Origin: Propionibacterium australiense
Lineage (GTDB): Bacteria > Actinomycetota > Actinomycetes > Propionibacteriales > Propionibacteriaceae
Reading direction: 5' to 3'
Assembly: GCF_003666605.1 (NCBI RefSeq)
Contig: NZ_RCIV01000001.1
Coordinates: 248,001-312,000, forward strand
Length of the DNA: 64,000 nt
Positions 35,952 through 44,633 of the stretch are shown one piece after another (position 1 is the first letter of the stretch; each line of letters starts with the position of its first letter). Both the position numbers and the translations under genes were made by a program. The notes beneath the pieces are model-generated. The model saw nothing but the letters and a program-made list of their open reading frames with translations. It had not been told where the DNA came from and did not search any database.

Positions 35952-36943
35952 CAGCGCACCTCCCCGATCGGGGGCCGGACACGTTCGATGACGCGCAGCC
36001 GCGCCGAGGCGGCACGCGGGTTCTGCTCGATCTCGTCGGCGGTGGGGCGCTGGGCGCCGTGGGTGACGAGGGAGAACTGGGCGAGCAGGTGCTCGGGGAC
36101 GACCGGCAGGCCGGCGGGCGCGGAATCACTGGCGGCCCTCGCGAAGGCCCGCTTGACGATACGGTCCTCCAGCGAGTGGTAGGCCAGGACGGCCGCGCGC
36201 GCATGTTCGTTCATGCGTTCCAGCATGACAGGTAGGACCCTGGTCAGCGCATCCAGCTCGCCGTTGACCTCGATCCGGAGCGCTTGGAAGACCCGCCGCG
36301 CGGGATGACCGCTCTGCTTGCCGCGGACCGCGGCGGGCAGGGCGCCGATGATGGTCCGCACGAGGCGGGCCGATGTGGTGAAGGGAGCACGTTCACGCTC
36401 CTCGACGATCGCCCGCACGATGCGCTGGGCCTGGCGTTCCTCGCCGTACTCGCGCAGGACACGGACGAGATCGGCGGGCGCGTAGCTGTTCAGGACGTCG
36501 GCGGCCGTCACCGCGCCACGACTGTCCATGCGCATGTCGAGCGGGGCGTCGACGCGGTAGGCGAAGCCGCGGTCGGTGCGGTCGATCTGCAGACTCGACA
36601 GGCCGAGGTCGAGGAGCATGGCGTCGACGCGTGCTGCACCCGGGTCGTCCAGTACCCGCCCGAGTTCGTCGAAGCGGGCCTGCACCAGCCGGACCCGGTC
36701 CCCGAAACGGGCCAGGCGCTGCCCCGCCAGCTCCAGCGCCTCGGCGTCCCGGTCGATACCGATCAGGACCGCCTGCGGGTTGCGTTCGAGGATGAGGCTC
36801 GCATGCCCGGCCATGCCCAGGGTGCCGTCGACGTAGACGGCACCGGGATGGTCCAGGGGCGGCGCGAGGTACTCGGCTATGGCCTCGGCCAGTACCGGGA
36901 TGTGCAGGACGGCGGGACCGTCCTCGGCGCCCTGTTCGGCCAT
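35951..36943 (-). CDS. rsmH: 16S rRNA m4C1402 methyltransferase
   Basis: SAM-dependent methyltransferase (MraW) modifying N4 of C1402 in the 16S decoding centre. The 330-aa protein begins with HIPVLAEAI and YVDGTLGMAGHA (SAM-binding), followed by GIDRDAEAL, LLDLGLSSLQID, GFAYRVDAPLDMRMD and the C-terminal AYHSLEDRIVKRAF. ATG 36943 is selected by its GGGGGAG ribosome site; the in-frame extension to 36991 has no support. It is the second gene of the cluster after mraZ. Confidence 0.97.
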   Translation of the reverse strand: MAEQGAEDGPAVLHIPVLAEAIAEYLAPPLDHPGAVYVDGTLGMAGHASLILERNPQAVLIGIDRDAEALELAGQRLARFGDRVRLVQARFDELGRVLDDPGAARVDAMLLDLGLSSLQIDRTDRGFAYRVDAPLDMRMDSRGAVTAADVLNSYAPADLVRVLREYGEERQAQRIVRAIVEERERAPFTTSARLVRTIIGALPAAVRGKQSGHPARRVFQALRIEVNGELDALTRVLPVMLERMNEHARAAVLAYHSLEDRIVKRAFARAASDSAPAGLPVVPEHLLAQFSLVTHGAQRPTADEIEQNPRAASARLRVIERVRPPIGEVR

Positions 36944-37064
36944 GGTCCACTCCCCCGCTCCCGGCAGCGCAACTGCGGCATCTGGTTTCAACCCGAGCCG
37001 GGCTCACCTGGCACCGGGGAAGGTGTGCCAGGGGATCGGCCCGGGCCGAAGCCGCATGCCGCAG

Positions 37065-37502
37065 TCAGCGGTCGACGTCAGCTACGAGGATCTCGCCGTT
37101 CATGTCGGCGAAGACATCCTCCTGAGCAGCGGAGTAGCTCTCCCAGGTGGCGCTGTCCCAGATCTCGACCCTGTTGATGGCACCGACGACGACGATCTCC
37201 TTGTCGAGCCCCGCGTACGAACGCAGCGCCGGGGGGATCGTCACTCGCCCCTGCTTGTCCGGCACCTCGTCGCTCGCCCCGGCCGCCAGCATGCGCTGGA
37301 AGTCGCGGACCTGCTTGAGGGTGGCCGGAGCAGTACTGACCGACTGGGTCATGGTGACGAACGTGGCCATCGGGTAGATCGCCAGGCAGCGGTCCTGGGA
37401 CCGCGTGATGACGAGACCGGCGGCCAGCTCGTCCCGGAACTTCGCCGGGAGGAAGAAGCGGCCCTTGTCGTCGAGCTTCGGGGTGTGGGTACCCAGGAAC
37501 AT
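37065..37502 (-). CDS. mraZ: Transcriptional regulator MraZ
   Basis: A 145-aa AbrB-fold DNA-binding protein with two SpoVT/AbrB-like repeats. The first is MFLGTHTPKLDDKGRFFLPA, the second DKQGRVTIPPALRSYAGL, both with the DxxGR signature. MraZ is known to bind repeated boxes upstream of its own gene and to control the division cluster. ATG 37502 has a GGGAGG site. A four-unit box array lies 38-72 bp upstream. Confidence 0.96.
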   Translation of the reverse strand: MFLGTHTPKLDDKGRFFLPAKFRDELAAGLVITRSQDRCLAIYPMATFVTMTQSVSTAPATLKQVRDFQRMLAAGASDEVPDKQGRVTIPPALRSYAGLDKEIVVVGAINRVEIWDSATWESYSAAQEDVFADMNGEILVADVDR

Positions 37503-37539
37503 GGGCCTCCCCCCTTCGATCCCCAACTGCGGGCTTTTA

Positions 37540-37574
37540 CTCCACTAAGCACCACACTACTCCATTTTGCTCCA
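37540..37574 (-). promoter_or_regulatory. MraZ operator: four TGGNG boxes at 10-bp spacing
   Basis: On the minus strand the units TGGAGCAAAA, TGGAGTAGTG, TGGTGCTTAG and TGGAGTAAAA follow one another exactly every 10 bases. Known MraZ operators are direct repeats of a short TGG-containing box with 10-bp period. The stretch is AT-rich relative to its surroundings and lies immediately upstream of the mraZ ribosome site. A -10 hexamer could not be fixed with confidence. Confidence 0.85.
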
Positions 37575-37655
37575 TTTCATCATCAACAACCCGATGCCCC
37601 CACCACGACATGGGTGGCCTGGGCAGCCTCCGGTCCACCGCCCTCGGGCACGCAA

Positions 37656-37686
37656 GAGCCCCCGGACCTCAATGGCCCGGGGGCTC
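37656..37686 (-). terminator. Hairpin downstream of the DUF3040 gene
   Basis: The arms GAGCCCCCGG (37656-37665) and CCGGGGGCTC (37677-37686) form a 10-bp stem with an 11-base loop, 70 bp after the DUF3040 stop and upstream of the mraZ operator. Confidence 0.6.
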
Positions 37687-37756
37687 CTGGGACTGCGTGT
37701 CCTGCGTTCTGCGCTGCTCACCGCCGGCGGTTCCTCCGGCGCGGCTCGGGTGCTGC

Positions 37757-38149
37757 TCAGAGGCGCCCTTCGTCCTGGCGTCGACGCCAGCGGTCCTCCA
37801 TGCGTGTCGTGAAGGGGTCGGACGAGACCGGCTTCCTGGGCGGGGACTTCGGCGGAGCGACGGACTTGGGCTTGGCCGATCCGCCCCAGGCGTTGAGAGC
37901 GAGCACGGTCGAGGCGAGCATGAGGACGAAACCGATGACGCTGACGACCCAGACCGTCTGCATGCCGATGAGCAGGAGGGCCAGACCCGCGATGAAACCG
38001 AGTCCGGCCAGGCCGGCCCTGCGACGTGAACGGGTGACAGGACGGGGTCTGGCCGGCGTGCCCATCGTGCGCGCGAGCCGGGGGTCCTCGGCCCTCAGCG
38101 ATGCTTCGAGCTCATCGAGCATCCTCTGCTCTTCGTTCGAGAGGGGCAT
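37757..38149 (-). CDS. DUF3040 family membrane protein
   Basis: A 130-aa actinobacterial protein. The N-terminus MPLSNEEQRMLDELEASL is the DUF3040 signature, followed by a basic linker, a pair of hydrophobic helices (about residues 45-65 and 67-88) and a Lys/Pro-rich C-terminal tail. ATG 38149 has a strong AGGAGG site. DUF3040 genes beside mraZ are a conserved actinobacterial arrangement; the function is unknown, but the position suggests a membrane-associated role in growth or division. Confidence 0.9.
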   Translation of the reverse strand: MPLSNEEQRMLDELEASLRAEDPRLARTMGTPARPRPVTRSRRRAGLAGLGFIAGLALLLIGMQTVWVVSVIGFVLMLASTVLALNAWGGSAKPKSVAPPKSPPRKPVSSDPFTTRMEDRWRRRQDEGRL

Positions 38150-38318
38150 CACACGCCTCCTTGGTTCAGGCGTCCGGTCCATCAGTGGACCGACTGTGTC
38201 TCCAGTTTATGACCCGCCCTGCCTCTGTGAAACGCCAATCCCGAATCAATTCCGGCACCAGCACGGCGTGGCGGCGCCGGCGGCCCTCGGGGCATCATGC
38301 CGGCGAGCCGCAGAACCT

Positions 38319-38358
38319 GGCGCCGGGCCGGTGACCCGGTGGTCACCGGCCCGGCGCC
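38319..38358 (-). terminator. Hairpin downstream of LPXTG adhesin
   Basis: An 18-bp stem (38319-38336 with 38341-38358) with the 4-base loop CGGT lies 36 bp after the adhesin stop. There is no T-run. Confidence 0.7.
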
Positions 38359-38394
38359 GACGGCGCTGAGGGGCGTGGCCCGCTCAGCGGCCGG

Positions 38395-41298
38395 TCATCG
38401 GCTGCGCCTGCGCAGGAACGACACGGCAGCCAGCGCGCAGAGCGCCACGGCCGAGAGCCCGGCCGCACCGGCGCCGGTCCTGGGCAGACCGGACGGGTGC
38501 GTCGAACTCCGCCTGGGCGACTCGCTGGGCGAGGGGCCCGGGGCAGGCGCGGAGGATTCCGGGGTCCGATCGGGGGTCGACGGGGTCGGCGTCGGGACCG
38601 GCGCGTAGGCATTCTCGAAAGTGGTGGTGACGACCTGGTCCTTCTCCGAGATGGTCACCGTCTGGTCCTGTGGGGCGTCCAGCGTGTGATTCGGCACCTC
38701 GGCTGACGAAGTGTCCTCCGAGATCGTGCACTCGGTACCCAGCGGGAAGGACCTGTCGGCCGTGACCGCCGCGCCGTCGCCCTTGACCGTCAGCGAGCCG
38801 GTCTGACCATCGGAGCAGTCATAGGTGAAGGTGAACTCCTTGTCACCGGCCGAGGCACCGGACACCGACTTCGCGATGGAGAAGGTGCCGCGGTGCAGGG
38901 TGTACGTGTTCGTCGCGGCGATCGCGATCTCGGCGTTGTCCGTCACGTCAAAACCGACGCTGGGGCCGGACTCCTCCTGGCCGTTCACGGTCAGGGTCGT
39001 CACCAGATCGGTGTCGGCAACCCCGGCGTCGCGCTCGGTCACGGTGCAGCGGCCGACCGGGACATCCCCGACACTGGCAGCCGCGCCGGCCTCGACCGTC
39101 AGTTCGCCGGACACGGTGCCCTCCCCGGCCGCATTGGTGCAGTCGTAGTCGAAGGTGAACGATCCGGGGGCCAGCGGGGCGCCATCGCCGTCAACGGTCT
39201 TGGCGATGGTGAACCCGCCGACCAGCCGCGTGTAGTCGTTCGTCACCGTCAGCAGGAGCGCAGCGCTTCCAGAGATGGCCACGGATGGGTCCGAGTAACT
39301 CGTCGCCACCACGTAGCCGTCGCGTTCGGCACTGCCGGCGTCCTCGGTGATCGTGCATACGATACCGGCCGACAGCCTCGGGCTGAGCACTTCGGAGCCG
39401 TCGCCGGGCACCTCCAGCGAACCCTCCGAACCGTCGTCACAGCGGTAGTTGACGGTGAACATCTCCGGGGACGAGGCCTGGTAGTCACCGGTGACCAGCT
39501 TCCTCACGAGGAATGCACCCTCATCACGGGTGTAGTTATTGGTGAACGAGACCGGCACCGGAGTCGTCGCGTCCGAGATGGTCACCGTCTGGTCCTGTGG
39601 GGCGTCCAGCGTGTGATTCGGCACCTCGGCGGACGAAGTGTCCTCCGAGATCGTGCACTCGGTACCCAGCGGGAAGGACCTGTCGGCCGTGACCGCCGCG
39701 CCGTCGCCCTTGACCGTCAGCGAGCCGGTCTGACCATCGGAGCAGTCATAGGTGAAGGTGAACTCCTTGTCACCGGCCGAGGCACCGGACACCGACTTCG
39801 TCACCGAGAACGTGCCGAGGGCGGTCACCTGGTTGCTCAGGCTCACTGCGACGGAGGTCTGGTCACCGATCGTCAGGGTGTTGGTGGTGCGGTTGCCGAT
39901 GGTGAAGACGGGATCGCCCCAGGTGTAGCCGTCGGGGGCCGGGGAGGCCGATGACGTGTCCTCTTCCAGGGTGATCCGCGTACCCGCCGGGAAGGTGCTC
40001 GGGTATGGGTTCTTCTGGCCGACCCGGACCGTCATCGTCGTGGAGCCGGTCCTGCGATCGGCGTTGAGGGTGCCGGGAGCCGTCCAGCCCTCGTAGGCCG
40101 AGGCGGCTGCGGGCAGTTCGTAGTTCACGACGACCCTCAGGCTCGTTCCGTCGGGCACATTGCCCGCGCCATTGCCGCGCAGCAGCTTGGTGATGTCGAA
40201 TCCACCGAAACCGGCCGCCATCTCGACCGAGATCGAGAAGGAGTCGACGTAGTAGCGTTCTGCGCTGCCCGTCTGGTTCAGACCCTGGAGGGTGACGCTG
40301 TTCTGGTACTGGAAGCCCTTGACGACGCTGCCGCCCGGGAACACCGCGTCGTAGACGATGAAGTAGTTGGTCTCGGGGGTGAAGGGGCCGGTCACCGTGA
40401 TGGTGGCGGTGTTGCCCTCGGTGGTCATCGTCATGTCGAAGTCGCCGTAGACGTCGGTCAGGTCCTCGCCGGCGGCGTTGACGATGGGGGCGCCGGCCTC
40501 ACGGCCCGGGTCGGTGGCGCTGTTGCGCATCAGGAGCCGGGCCCGGGTCATGTCCGTGGAGAAGGTCATGCCGTCGCCGAGGGTGTCGGTGAAGGTGAGG
40601 GTCTGGTTCGTCGAACCGTCGAAGACCATCCCCGTGTCCTGGGTCAGGCTGGTGGTGTTGAAGTTGATGCCCCACTGCACGCTGGTGGCGTTCTCGGCAA
40701 TGGCGCCGCCCCACTTGGACAGTGAGCCCCACCGGCCGTAGTCGGGGCCCGGGATGCCCCCGCCCCCGGGGAGCTCAACGGCCGTGACGGTCCCGTTCGC
40801 CGTGATGTTCGCCGTCCTGCTCGTCGTGCTCGTCGTGGCGACGAACAGGGCCTGCCCCGTGCCGCTGAAGCTGGTGAAGCCCGAGTTGCGGAGCTCGTCG
40901 ACCGTGTCGTCGAAGGTGCAGACGACCCGTGTCCTCGTCAGTTCGCAGCTGCCGATCTGTTTCTCGGCGCCGTCGTAGAGGATCGACATCGGGGTGGTCT
41001 TCGGGAACTCGAGGTTCCTGAAGTTGGCGCCGAGGTCGATCGAGAAGGAGTCGCCGCTCTTGACGTTGGCGTTGGTGGCGTCCCAGGAGAAGGACAGCTT
41101 CGCGTAGCCGCCGACCTCGATCTTGCCGTCCTGGGTCTCGCCGCCGACGGTGGAGCGCACCAGGGTCAGGTTCGAGACGGTGATGGCCGAGTTCTCCTCG
41201 GCCCTCGCAGGAGCAGCCGCGTTGAAGACGGTGAGCATCAGGGTGAGCACGAGGAACAGGGCGCCGAACGGGCGCCGCACCAAGCGGGTGCGCGACAT
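38395..41298 (-). CDS. LPXTG-anchored adhesin with DUF5979 repeats
   Basis: A 967-aa secreted surface protein. A signal peptide covers about residues 1-33 (ending PARAEE). Residues 35-370 look like tandem Ig-type adhesin folds related to collagen-binding or SpaA-type N-terminal domains. At least four DUF5979-type beta domains follow, starting near residues 495, 595, 695 and 803, each with the (S/R)(V/I)xK motif and paired Cys. A Pro/Ser/Thr-rich wall-spanning region leads to the sorting signal LPRTG (938-942), a hydrophobic segment and RRRSR. The sortase at 10419-11087 is the candidate anchoring enzyme. Two domains are almost identical at DNA level. Confidence 0.88.
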   Translation of the reverse strand: MSRTRLVRRPFGALFLVLTLMLTVFNAAAPARAEENSAITVSNLTLVRSTVGGETQDGKIEVGGYAKLSFSWDATNANVKSGDSFSIDLGANFRNLEFPKTTPMSILYDGAEKQIGSCELTRTRVVCTFDDTVDELRNSGFTSFSGTGQALFVATTSTTSRTANITANGTVTAVELPGGGGIPGPDYGRWGSLSKWGGAIAENATSVQWGINFNTTSLTQDTGMVFDGSTNQTLTFTDTLGDGMTFSTDMTRARLLMRNSATDPGREAGAPIVNAAGEDLTDVYGDFDMTMTTEGNTATITVTGPFTPETNYFIVYDAVFPGGSVVKGFQYQNSVTLQGLNQTGSAERYYVDSFSISVEMAAGFGGFDITKLLRGNGAGNVPDGTSLRVVVNYELPAAASAYEGWTAPGTLNADRRTGSTTMTVRVGQKNPYPSTFPAGTRITLEEDTSSASPAPDGYTWGDPVFTIGNRTTNTLTIGDQTSVAVSLSNQVTALGTFSVTKSVSGASAGDKEFTFTYDCSDGQTGSLTVKGDGAAVTADRSFPLGTECTISEDTSSAEVPNHTLDAPQDQTVTISDATTPVPVSFTNNYTRDEGAFLVRKLVTGDYQASSPEMFTVNYRCDDGSEGSLEVPGDGSEVLSPRLSAGIVCTITEDAGSAERDGYVVATSYSDPSVAISGSAALLLTVTNDYTRLVGGFTIAKTVDGDGAPLAPGSFTFDYDCTNAAGEGTVSGELTVEAGAAASVGDVPVGRCTVTERDAGVADTDLVTTLTVNGQEESGPSVGFDVTDNAEIAIAATNTYTLHRGTFSIAKSVSGASAGDKEFTFTYDCSDGQTGSLTVKGDGAAVTADRSFPLGTECTISEDTSSAEVPNHTLDAPQDQTVTISEKDQVVTTTFENAYAPVPTPTPSTPDRTPESSAPAPGPSPSESPRRSSTHPSGLPRTGAGAAGLSAVALCALAAVSFLRRRSR
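38645..38873 (-). repeat. 229-bp intragenic repeat, copy nearer the C-terminus
   Basis: This copy matches 39572-39800 over 229 bp with a single mismatch (38704 against 39631). It encodes one DUF5979 domain at about residues 809-885 of the adhesin. The unit offset is 927 bp, exactly 309 codons. Confidence 0.97.
39572..39800 (-). repeat. 229-bp intragenic repeat, copy nearer the N-terminus
   Basis: This is the partner of 38645-38873 and encodes residues of about 500-576. The intervening DUF5979 domains have clearly diverged, so the near-identity of these two copies points to recent gene conversion or duplication. Confidence 0.97.
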
Positions 41299-41477
41299 GA
41301 ACTATGAACCTTCCGGCAATCATTCGGTGGCGGGGGTGCGCAGATGCTTGGAAACTGAACAATGGTACGCGGACGATCCCCGGCTTAGTCAAATCGCTGG
41401 GCGTGTCGCCGGCTCCGGGCCACAGCCACGGCTTTTTCATCCTGGAGTAAACTTGGCCGGTCCCCGGCACAGGAAGA

Positions 41478-43694
41478 ATGCAGTTGAGCGAATCCGAACA
41501 CCTGGACGTCACCGAACCCTTGGCCTCCGAACTGGCCGCCGAGCAGCAGCACGTCGACCGGGTCTACGAGGCCCTCCGTCGGGCTGAGGCCGAGGCGCGC
41601 AATGTCGAGGCCGAGTCCCGAGCCCGTTTCACCTCCGATCGCGCCGACTGGTTGCGCGAGGAGAACAGCACGGCGCTGTTCGAACGCGACGCCTTCGCCT
41701 ACCAGGCGGCCAAGCGCCTGGCGATCCTCGACGAGGAGCACGAGGGCCTGGTCTTCGGCCGGCTCGACCTGCTCGAGGACGACGAGAGCCGCTACATCGG
41801 CCGCATCGGAGTGCGTGACGCCGACTACGAGCCGCTCGTCATCGACTGGCGCGCACCGGCTGCCTCCGCGTTCTACCGGGCGACCCCGACGAATCCGATG
41901 GGCGTCGTCCGCCGCCGCGTCCTGCGGTGCCGTGACGACAAGGTCATCGGCATCGAGGACGATCTGCTCGACACCGAGACGCAGACCGACCTGGTGATCA
42001 TCGGCGAGGGCGCGCTCATGGCGGCCCTGTCCCGGGCCCGTGGCGCGCACATGCGCAGCATCGTGGCGACCATCCAGGCCGAGCAGGACGAGGCGATCCG
42101 CGCCCCCTACCAGGGCGTCACGATGATCGCCGGGGGTCCGGGCACCGGCAAGACGGTCGTCGCCCTGCACCGTGCCGCCTATCTGCTGTACACGCACCGC
42201 AAGCGCCTGGAGCGCGGCGGGGTACTCGTCGTCGGTCCCTCCGGCGTCTTCATGCGCTACATCGAACGTGTCCTGCCCGGCCTGGGCGAGGACGCCGTGG
42301 CCCTGCGCAGCATCGGCCGCGTCGCGCAGGACGTGCTGGGCACGGGCACCGATCGCCAGGACGATGCCGAGACCGCGATCCTCAAGGGCTCGCTCGTCAT
42401 GGCCAAGCTGATGCGCCGCATCTGCAACGAGCCGCTGGCGGCCGAGGCGGCGCGCAGCCTCAAGGTCAGTGTCAAGGGCGAGTTCCTGCGGGCCGACGCC
42501 CGCACCCTGGCCGGCATCCGTTCCCAGGTACTGGGCCAGCGCACGATGAACCAGGCCCGTCCCGCGGCCGAGAAGGCGCTGCTCGACGCCCTGTACGCGC
42601 AGCGCCCGGCCGAGATCGAGGACATGGCCCGTGAGGAGTTCGACGACCGCGTCACGGGGCAGGCGTCCTGGCGGATGTTCATGAACGCCTGGTGGCCGCT
42701 CGTCGGCCCCGAGCAGACGCTCGCCCGGCTGGCCGAGCCGTCGGTGCTCGCCAAGGTCGCGCGGGGGCTGCTCGATCCCGACGAGCAGGCCGTCCTGTCG
42801 CAGTCCCTGGCCCACGCCCGCGGCTATCTGCCCGGCACGGGCCAGCAACGGCCGGCCTGGACGGTATCGGACATCCCGCTGCTCGATGAGCTGTACGCCA
42901 TCCTCGGCCCGGTACCGCCCGGTGAGGACACCGAGCCCGAACTGTTCGTCGACTCGGACGTTCCCGAACTCGTGACGGTGGCCGATCTGCTCACCGATCG
43001 CCGCGAGGACGACGAGCCCCTCGAGAACTACTCCCACATCCTCGTGGACGAGGCCCAGGACATCACGCCGATGCAGTGGCGCATGATCCGGCGGCGCGGC
43101 CCGCAGGCCAGCTGGACGATCGTCGGTGATCCGGCGCAGAGCTCCTACCCGGACGCGGGGCAGAGCGAACGCGCCCTGCGCGACCTCATCGGGCGCGCAC
43201 CGCACCGCACCTTCCGGCTGGCGACGAACTACCGCTCCCCCGCCGAGGTCATGGCCCTGGCCGGCGCCTACATCCGCCGGCTGATCGACGACGCCGACCT
43301 GCCGAACGCGGTGCGCAGCACCGGCGAGCAGCCGCGGCTGCTCAGCTGCACACCGGGGCACGCCGACGACGAGATCCGCGCCCAGGTGGCCGCCCTGGCC
43401 GCCCGGGTCGAGGGCACCGTCGGCGTCATCGTGCCGCCGTCCCGCTACGCCGAGGTCGCCGGGCTCGGTCTCGCCGAGCAGGACGAGCGCGTCTTCGTCG
43501 TCACCGCTCTCGAGGCGAAGGGTCTGGAGTACGACGCGGCGCTGGTCGTCGCGCCCGACGAGATCGTCGACCAGGCCCCGGGAGGCCCGCGGGTGCTCTA
43601 CGTGGCGCTCACCCGCCCCACCCAGTTGCTCACCACGCTCGACATCACCCCGGGGGCCTTCCCCGGCAGCTGGCGCACCGGGCTCGAGGGCTGA
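41478..43694 (+). CDS. HelD/HelR-like UvrD-family RNA polymerase helicase
   Basis: A 738-aa superfamily 1 helicase. The N-terminal helical hairpin (AAEQQHVDRVYEALRRAEAEA) and the IDWRAPAASAFYRA segment are typical of HelD proteins, which enter RNA polymerase channels to release stalled complexes. Walker A is AGGPGTGKTVVALHRA, Walker B ILVDEAQDITPMQWRM, with TNYRSP and YVALTRPTQ as later helicase motifs. Streptomyces HelR of this class protects RNA polymerase from rifamycins; that role here is only inference. I saw no rifamycin-associated inverted repeat in the 179-bp upstream gap, but TAAACT at 41448-41453 could serve as a -10. Confidence 0.88.
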   Translation: MQLSESEHLDVTEPLASELAAEQQHVDRVYEALRRAEAEARNVEAESRARFTSDRADWLREENSTALFERDAFAYQAAKRLAILDEEHEGLVFGRLDLLEDDESRYIGRIGVRDADYEPLVIDWRAPAASAFYRATPTNPMGVVRRRVLRCRDDKVIGIEDDLLDTETQTDLVIIGEGALMAALSRARGAHMRSIVATIQAEQDEAIRAPYQGVTMIAGGPGTGKTVVALHRAAYLLYTHRKRLERGGVLVVGPSGVFMRYIERVLPGLGEDAVALRSIGRVAQDVLGTGTDRQDDAETAILKGSLVMAKLMRRICNEPLAAEAARSLKVSVKGEFLRADARTLAGIRSQVLGQRTMNQARPAAEKALLDALYAQRPAEIEDMAREEFDDRVTGQASWRMFMNAWWPLVGPEQTLARLAEPSVLAKVARGLLDPDEQAVLSQSLAHARGYLPGTGQQRPAWTVSDIPLLDELYAILGPVPPGEDTEPELFVDSDVPELVTVADLLTDRREDDEPLENYSHILVDEAQDITPMQWRMIRRRGPQASWTIVGDPAQSSYPDAGQSERALRDLIGRAPHRTFRLATNYRSPAEVMALAGAYIRRLIDDADLPNAVRSTGEQPRLLSCTPGHADDEIRAQVAALAARVEGTVGVIVPPSRYAEVAGLGLAEQDERVFVVTALEAKGLEYDAALVVAPDEIVDQAPGGPRVLYVALTRPTQLLTTLDITPGAFPGSWRTGLEG

Positions 43695-43750
43695 CACCGC
43701 ACGGGTCCACGCATCACGACCGCCGACCGGGCACCTGCGTTCCGTGCGTC

Positions 43751-43768
43751 CGGCCGGCTCGCCGGCCG
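43751..43768 (+). terminator. Short hairpin after helicase gene
   Basis: CGGCCGGC, loop TC, GCCGGCCG forms an 8-bp stem 57 bp after the helicase stop. It overlaps the first bases of the left 64-bp direct repeat. Confidence 0.4.
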
Positions 43769-43825
43769 GGCCTCACCGAGCCCCTGACTCCAGCATGGCG
43801 AGGATCCTGCGGGTCGCCGCCGAGC
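43762..43825. repeat. 64-bp direct repeat, left copy (att-like)
   Basis: Identical over 64 bp to 44634-44697. It carries a copy of the last codons of metF in the minus orientation, ending in SGAR and a TGA at 43775-43773. Flanking bases on both sides differ from the right copy. Confidence 0.97.
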
Positions 43826-43848
43826 TCACCTCGTTCCGATGAAAACGT

Positions 43849-44199
43849 TCACGGGTCCTGTTCCAGGCAGATCAGGAGTTCATCCAGTTGTTCCAGCAGA
43901 CCTGGCAGGTCATTCTTCGCGGTGACGATGAGGATCTCGGTGTCAATGGACCAGTAGCCGTGAACGATACGGTTGCGCAGGCCAATCGGCCTGCGCCACA
44001 CGATGCCGGCATGCTGCTCACGGAATTCCTGCGAAAGGCTGGCCGCTGCCTCGCCAAGGACCGTGTAGTTCCACAGCAGGGCATCGACGCGGTCCCGCTC
44101 CCGTTCCGGCTCTTGCAGGTCTGACGCCCCGACGATGTCGACGATCCGGGCAGCGGCCGCACGCATCTCATGAACGTACAGGTACTCAGGCCGCCTCAT
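43849..44199 (-). CDS. hepT: HepT-like HEPN toxin
   Basis: A 116-aa HEPN-domain protein (DUF86), the toxin of a type VII toxin-antitoxin pair. HEPN toxins of this group are ribonucleases. The catalytic motif RX4-HXY is complete: Arg75, His80 and Tyr82 in RNRIVHGYW. In studied systems the Tyr is AMPylated by MntA to silence the toxin. ATG 44199 lies inside the end of mntA (14-bp overlap), which gives coupled translation with the antitoxin first. Codon use is less GC-biased than in the flanks, which suggests acquisition. Confidence 0.92.
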   Translation of the reverse strand: MRRPEYLYVHEMRAAAARIVDIVGASDLQEPERERDRVDALLWNYTVLGEAAASLSQEFREQHAGIVWRRPIGLRNRIVHGYWSIDTEILIVTAKNDLPGLLEQLDELLICLEQDP

Positions 44200-44482
44200 A
44201 AAGCGTCTCCGCCTCGGCAACGACACGGTCACGGATCACCGGATGAAGTGAGCGTCGGGACACCAGGTCAACAGGCCTCCCGAAGAGTGCCGCCAAGGAG
44301 TCGGACAGGTCCTCGATCTCCCAGCCGAGAGAACGATCTGCTTCCAGGGTGTACAGCAGGTCAACATCACTGTCCGAGCATTCCTCACCCCGGGCGAAGG
44401 ACCCGAAGACCTCAAGGCGCGCAAGACCATAGCGTCGGCACAACTCGGCAAGACGCGGGAAATCGATCTGGAGGTCGCCCAT
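44186..44482 (-). CDS. mntA: MntA-like nucleotidyltransferase antitoxin
   Basis: A 98-aa minimal nucleotidyltransferase. The motif GSX10DXD is intact with Gly27, Ser28, Asp39 and Asp41 (GSFARGEECSDSDVDLL). This family neutralises HepT by transferring AMP to its Tyr. ATG 44482 is used. TATGCT at 44495-44490 lies exactly seven bases upstream, so the transcript may be leaderless, although GAAGAG is also close. The 151 bp between this start and the right repeat hold no gene. It precedes and overlaps hepT. Confidence 0.92.
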   Translation of the reverse strand: MGDLQIDFPRLAELCRRYGLARLEVFGSFARGEECSDSDVDLLYTLEADRSLGWEIEDLSDSLAALFGRPVDLVSRRSLHPVIRDRVVAEAETLYEAA

Positions 44483-44633
44483 GCTCTTCAGCATAACGAG
44501 AGGAACCACTGCGGATTCAGTCCTCGCCCCACACTGTCACCGTCGATGCGTGCCGTCTCGGAACTCATCGCACGGCAGGCACAGCGACAATCGCCGGCGA
44601 GCAGCGGGCCAGCCGTGTCGGACTGCTCAAACC

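Noticed and set aside
41299-41477. Possible rifamycin-associated element upstream of the helicase
   Set aside because: I searched for the paired GGGGCTTG/CAAGCCCC-like arms and saw none.
44483-44633. Possible integrase or small gene in the remainder of the TA island
   Set aside because: The 151 bp hold no open frame with coding character; only the candidate -10 of mntA is visible.
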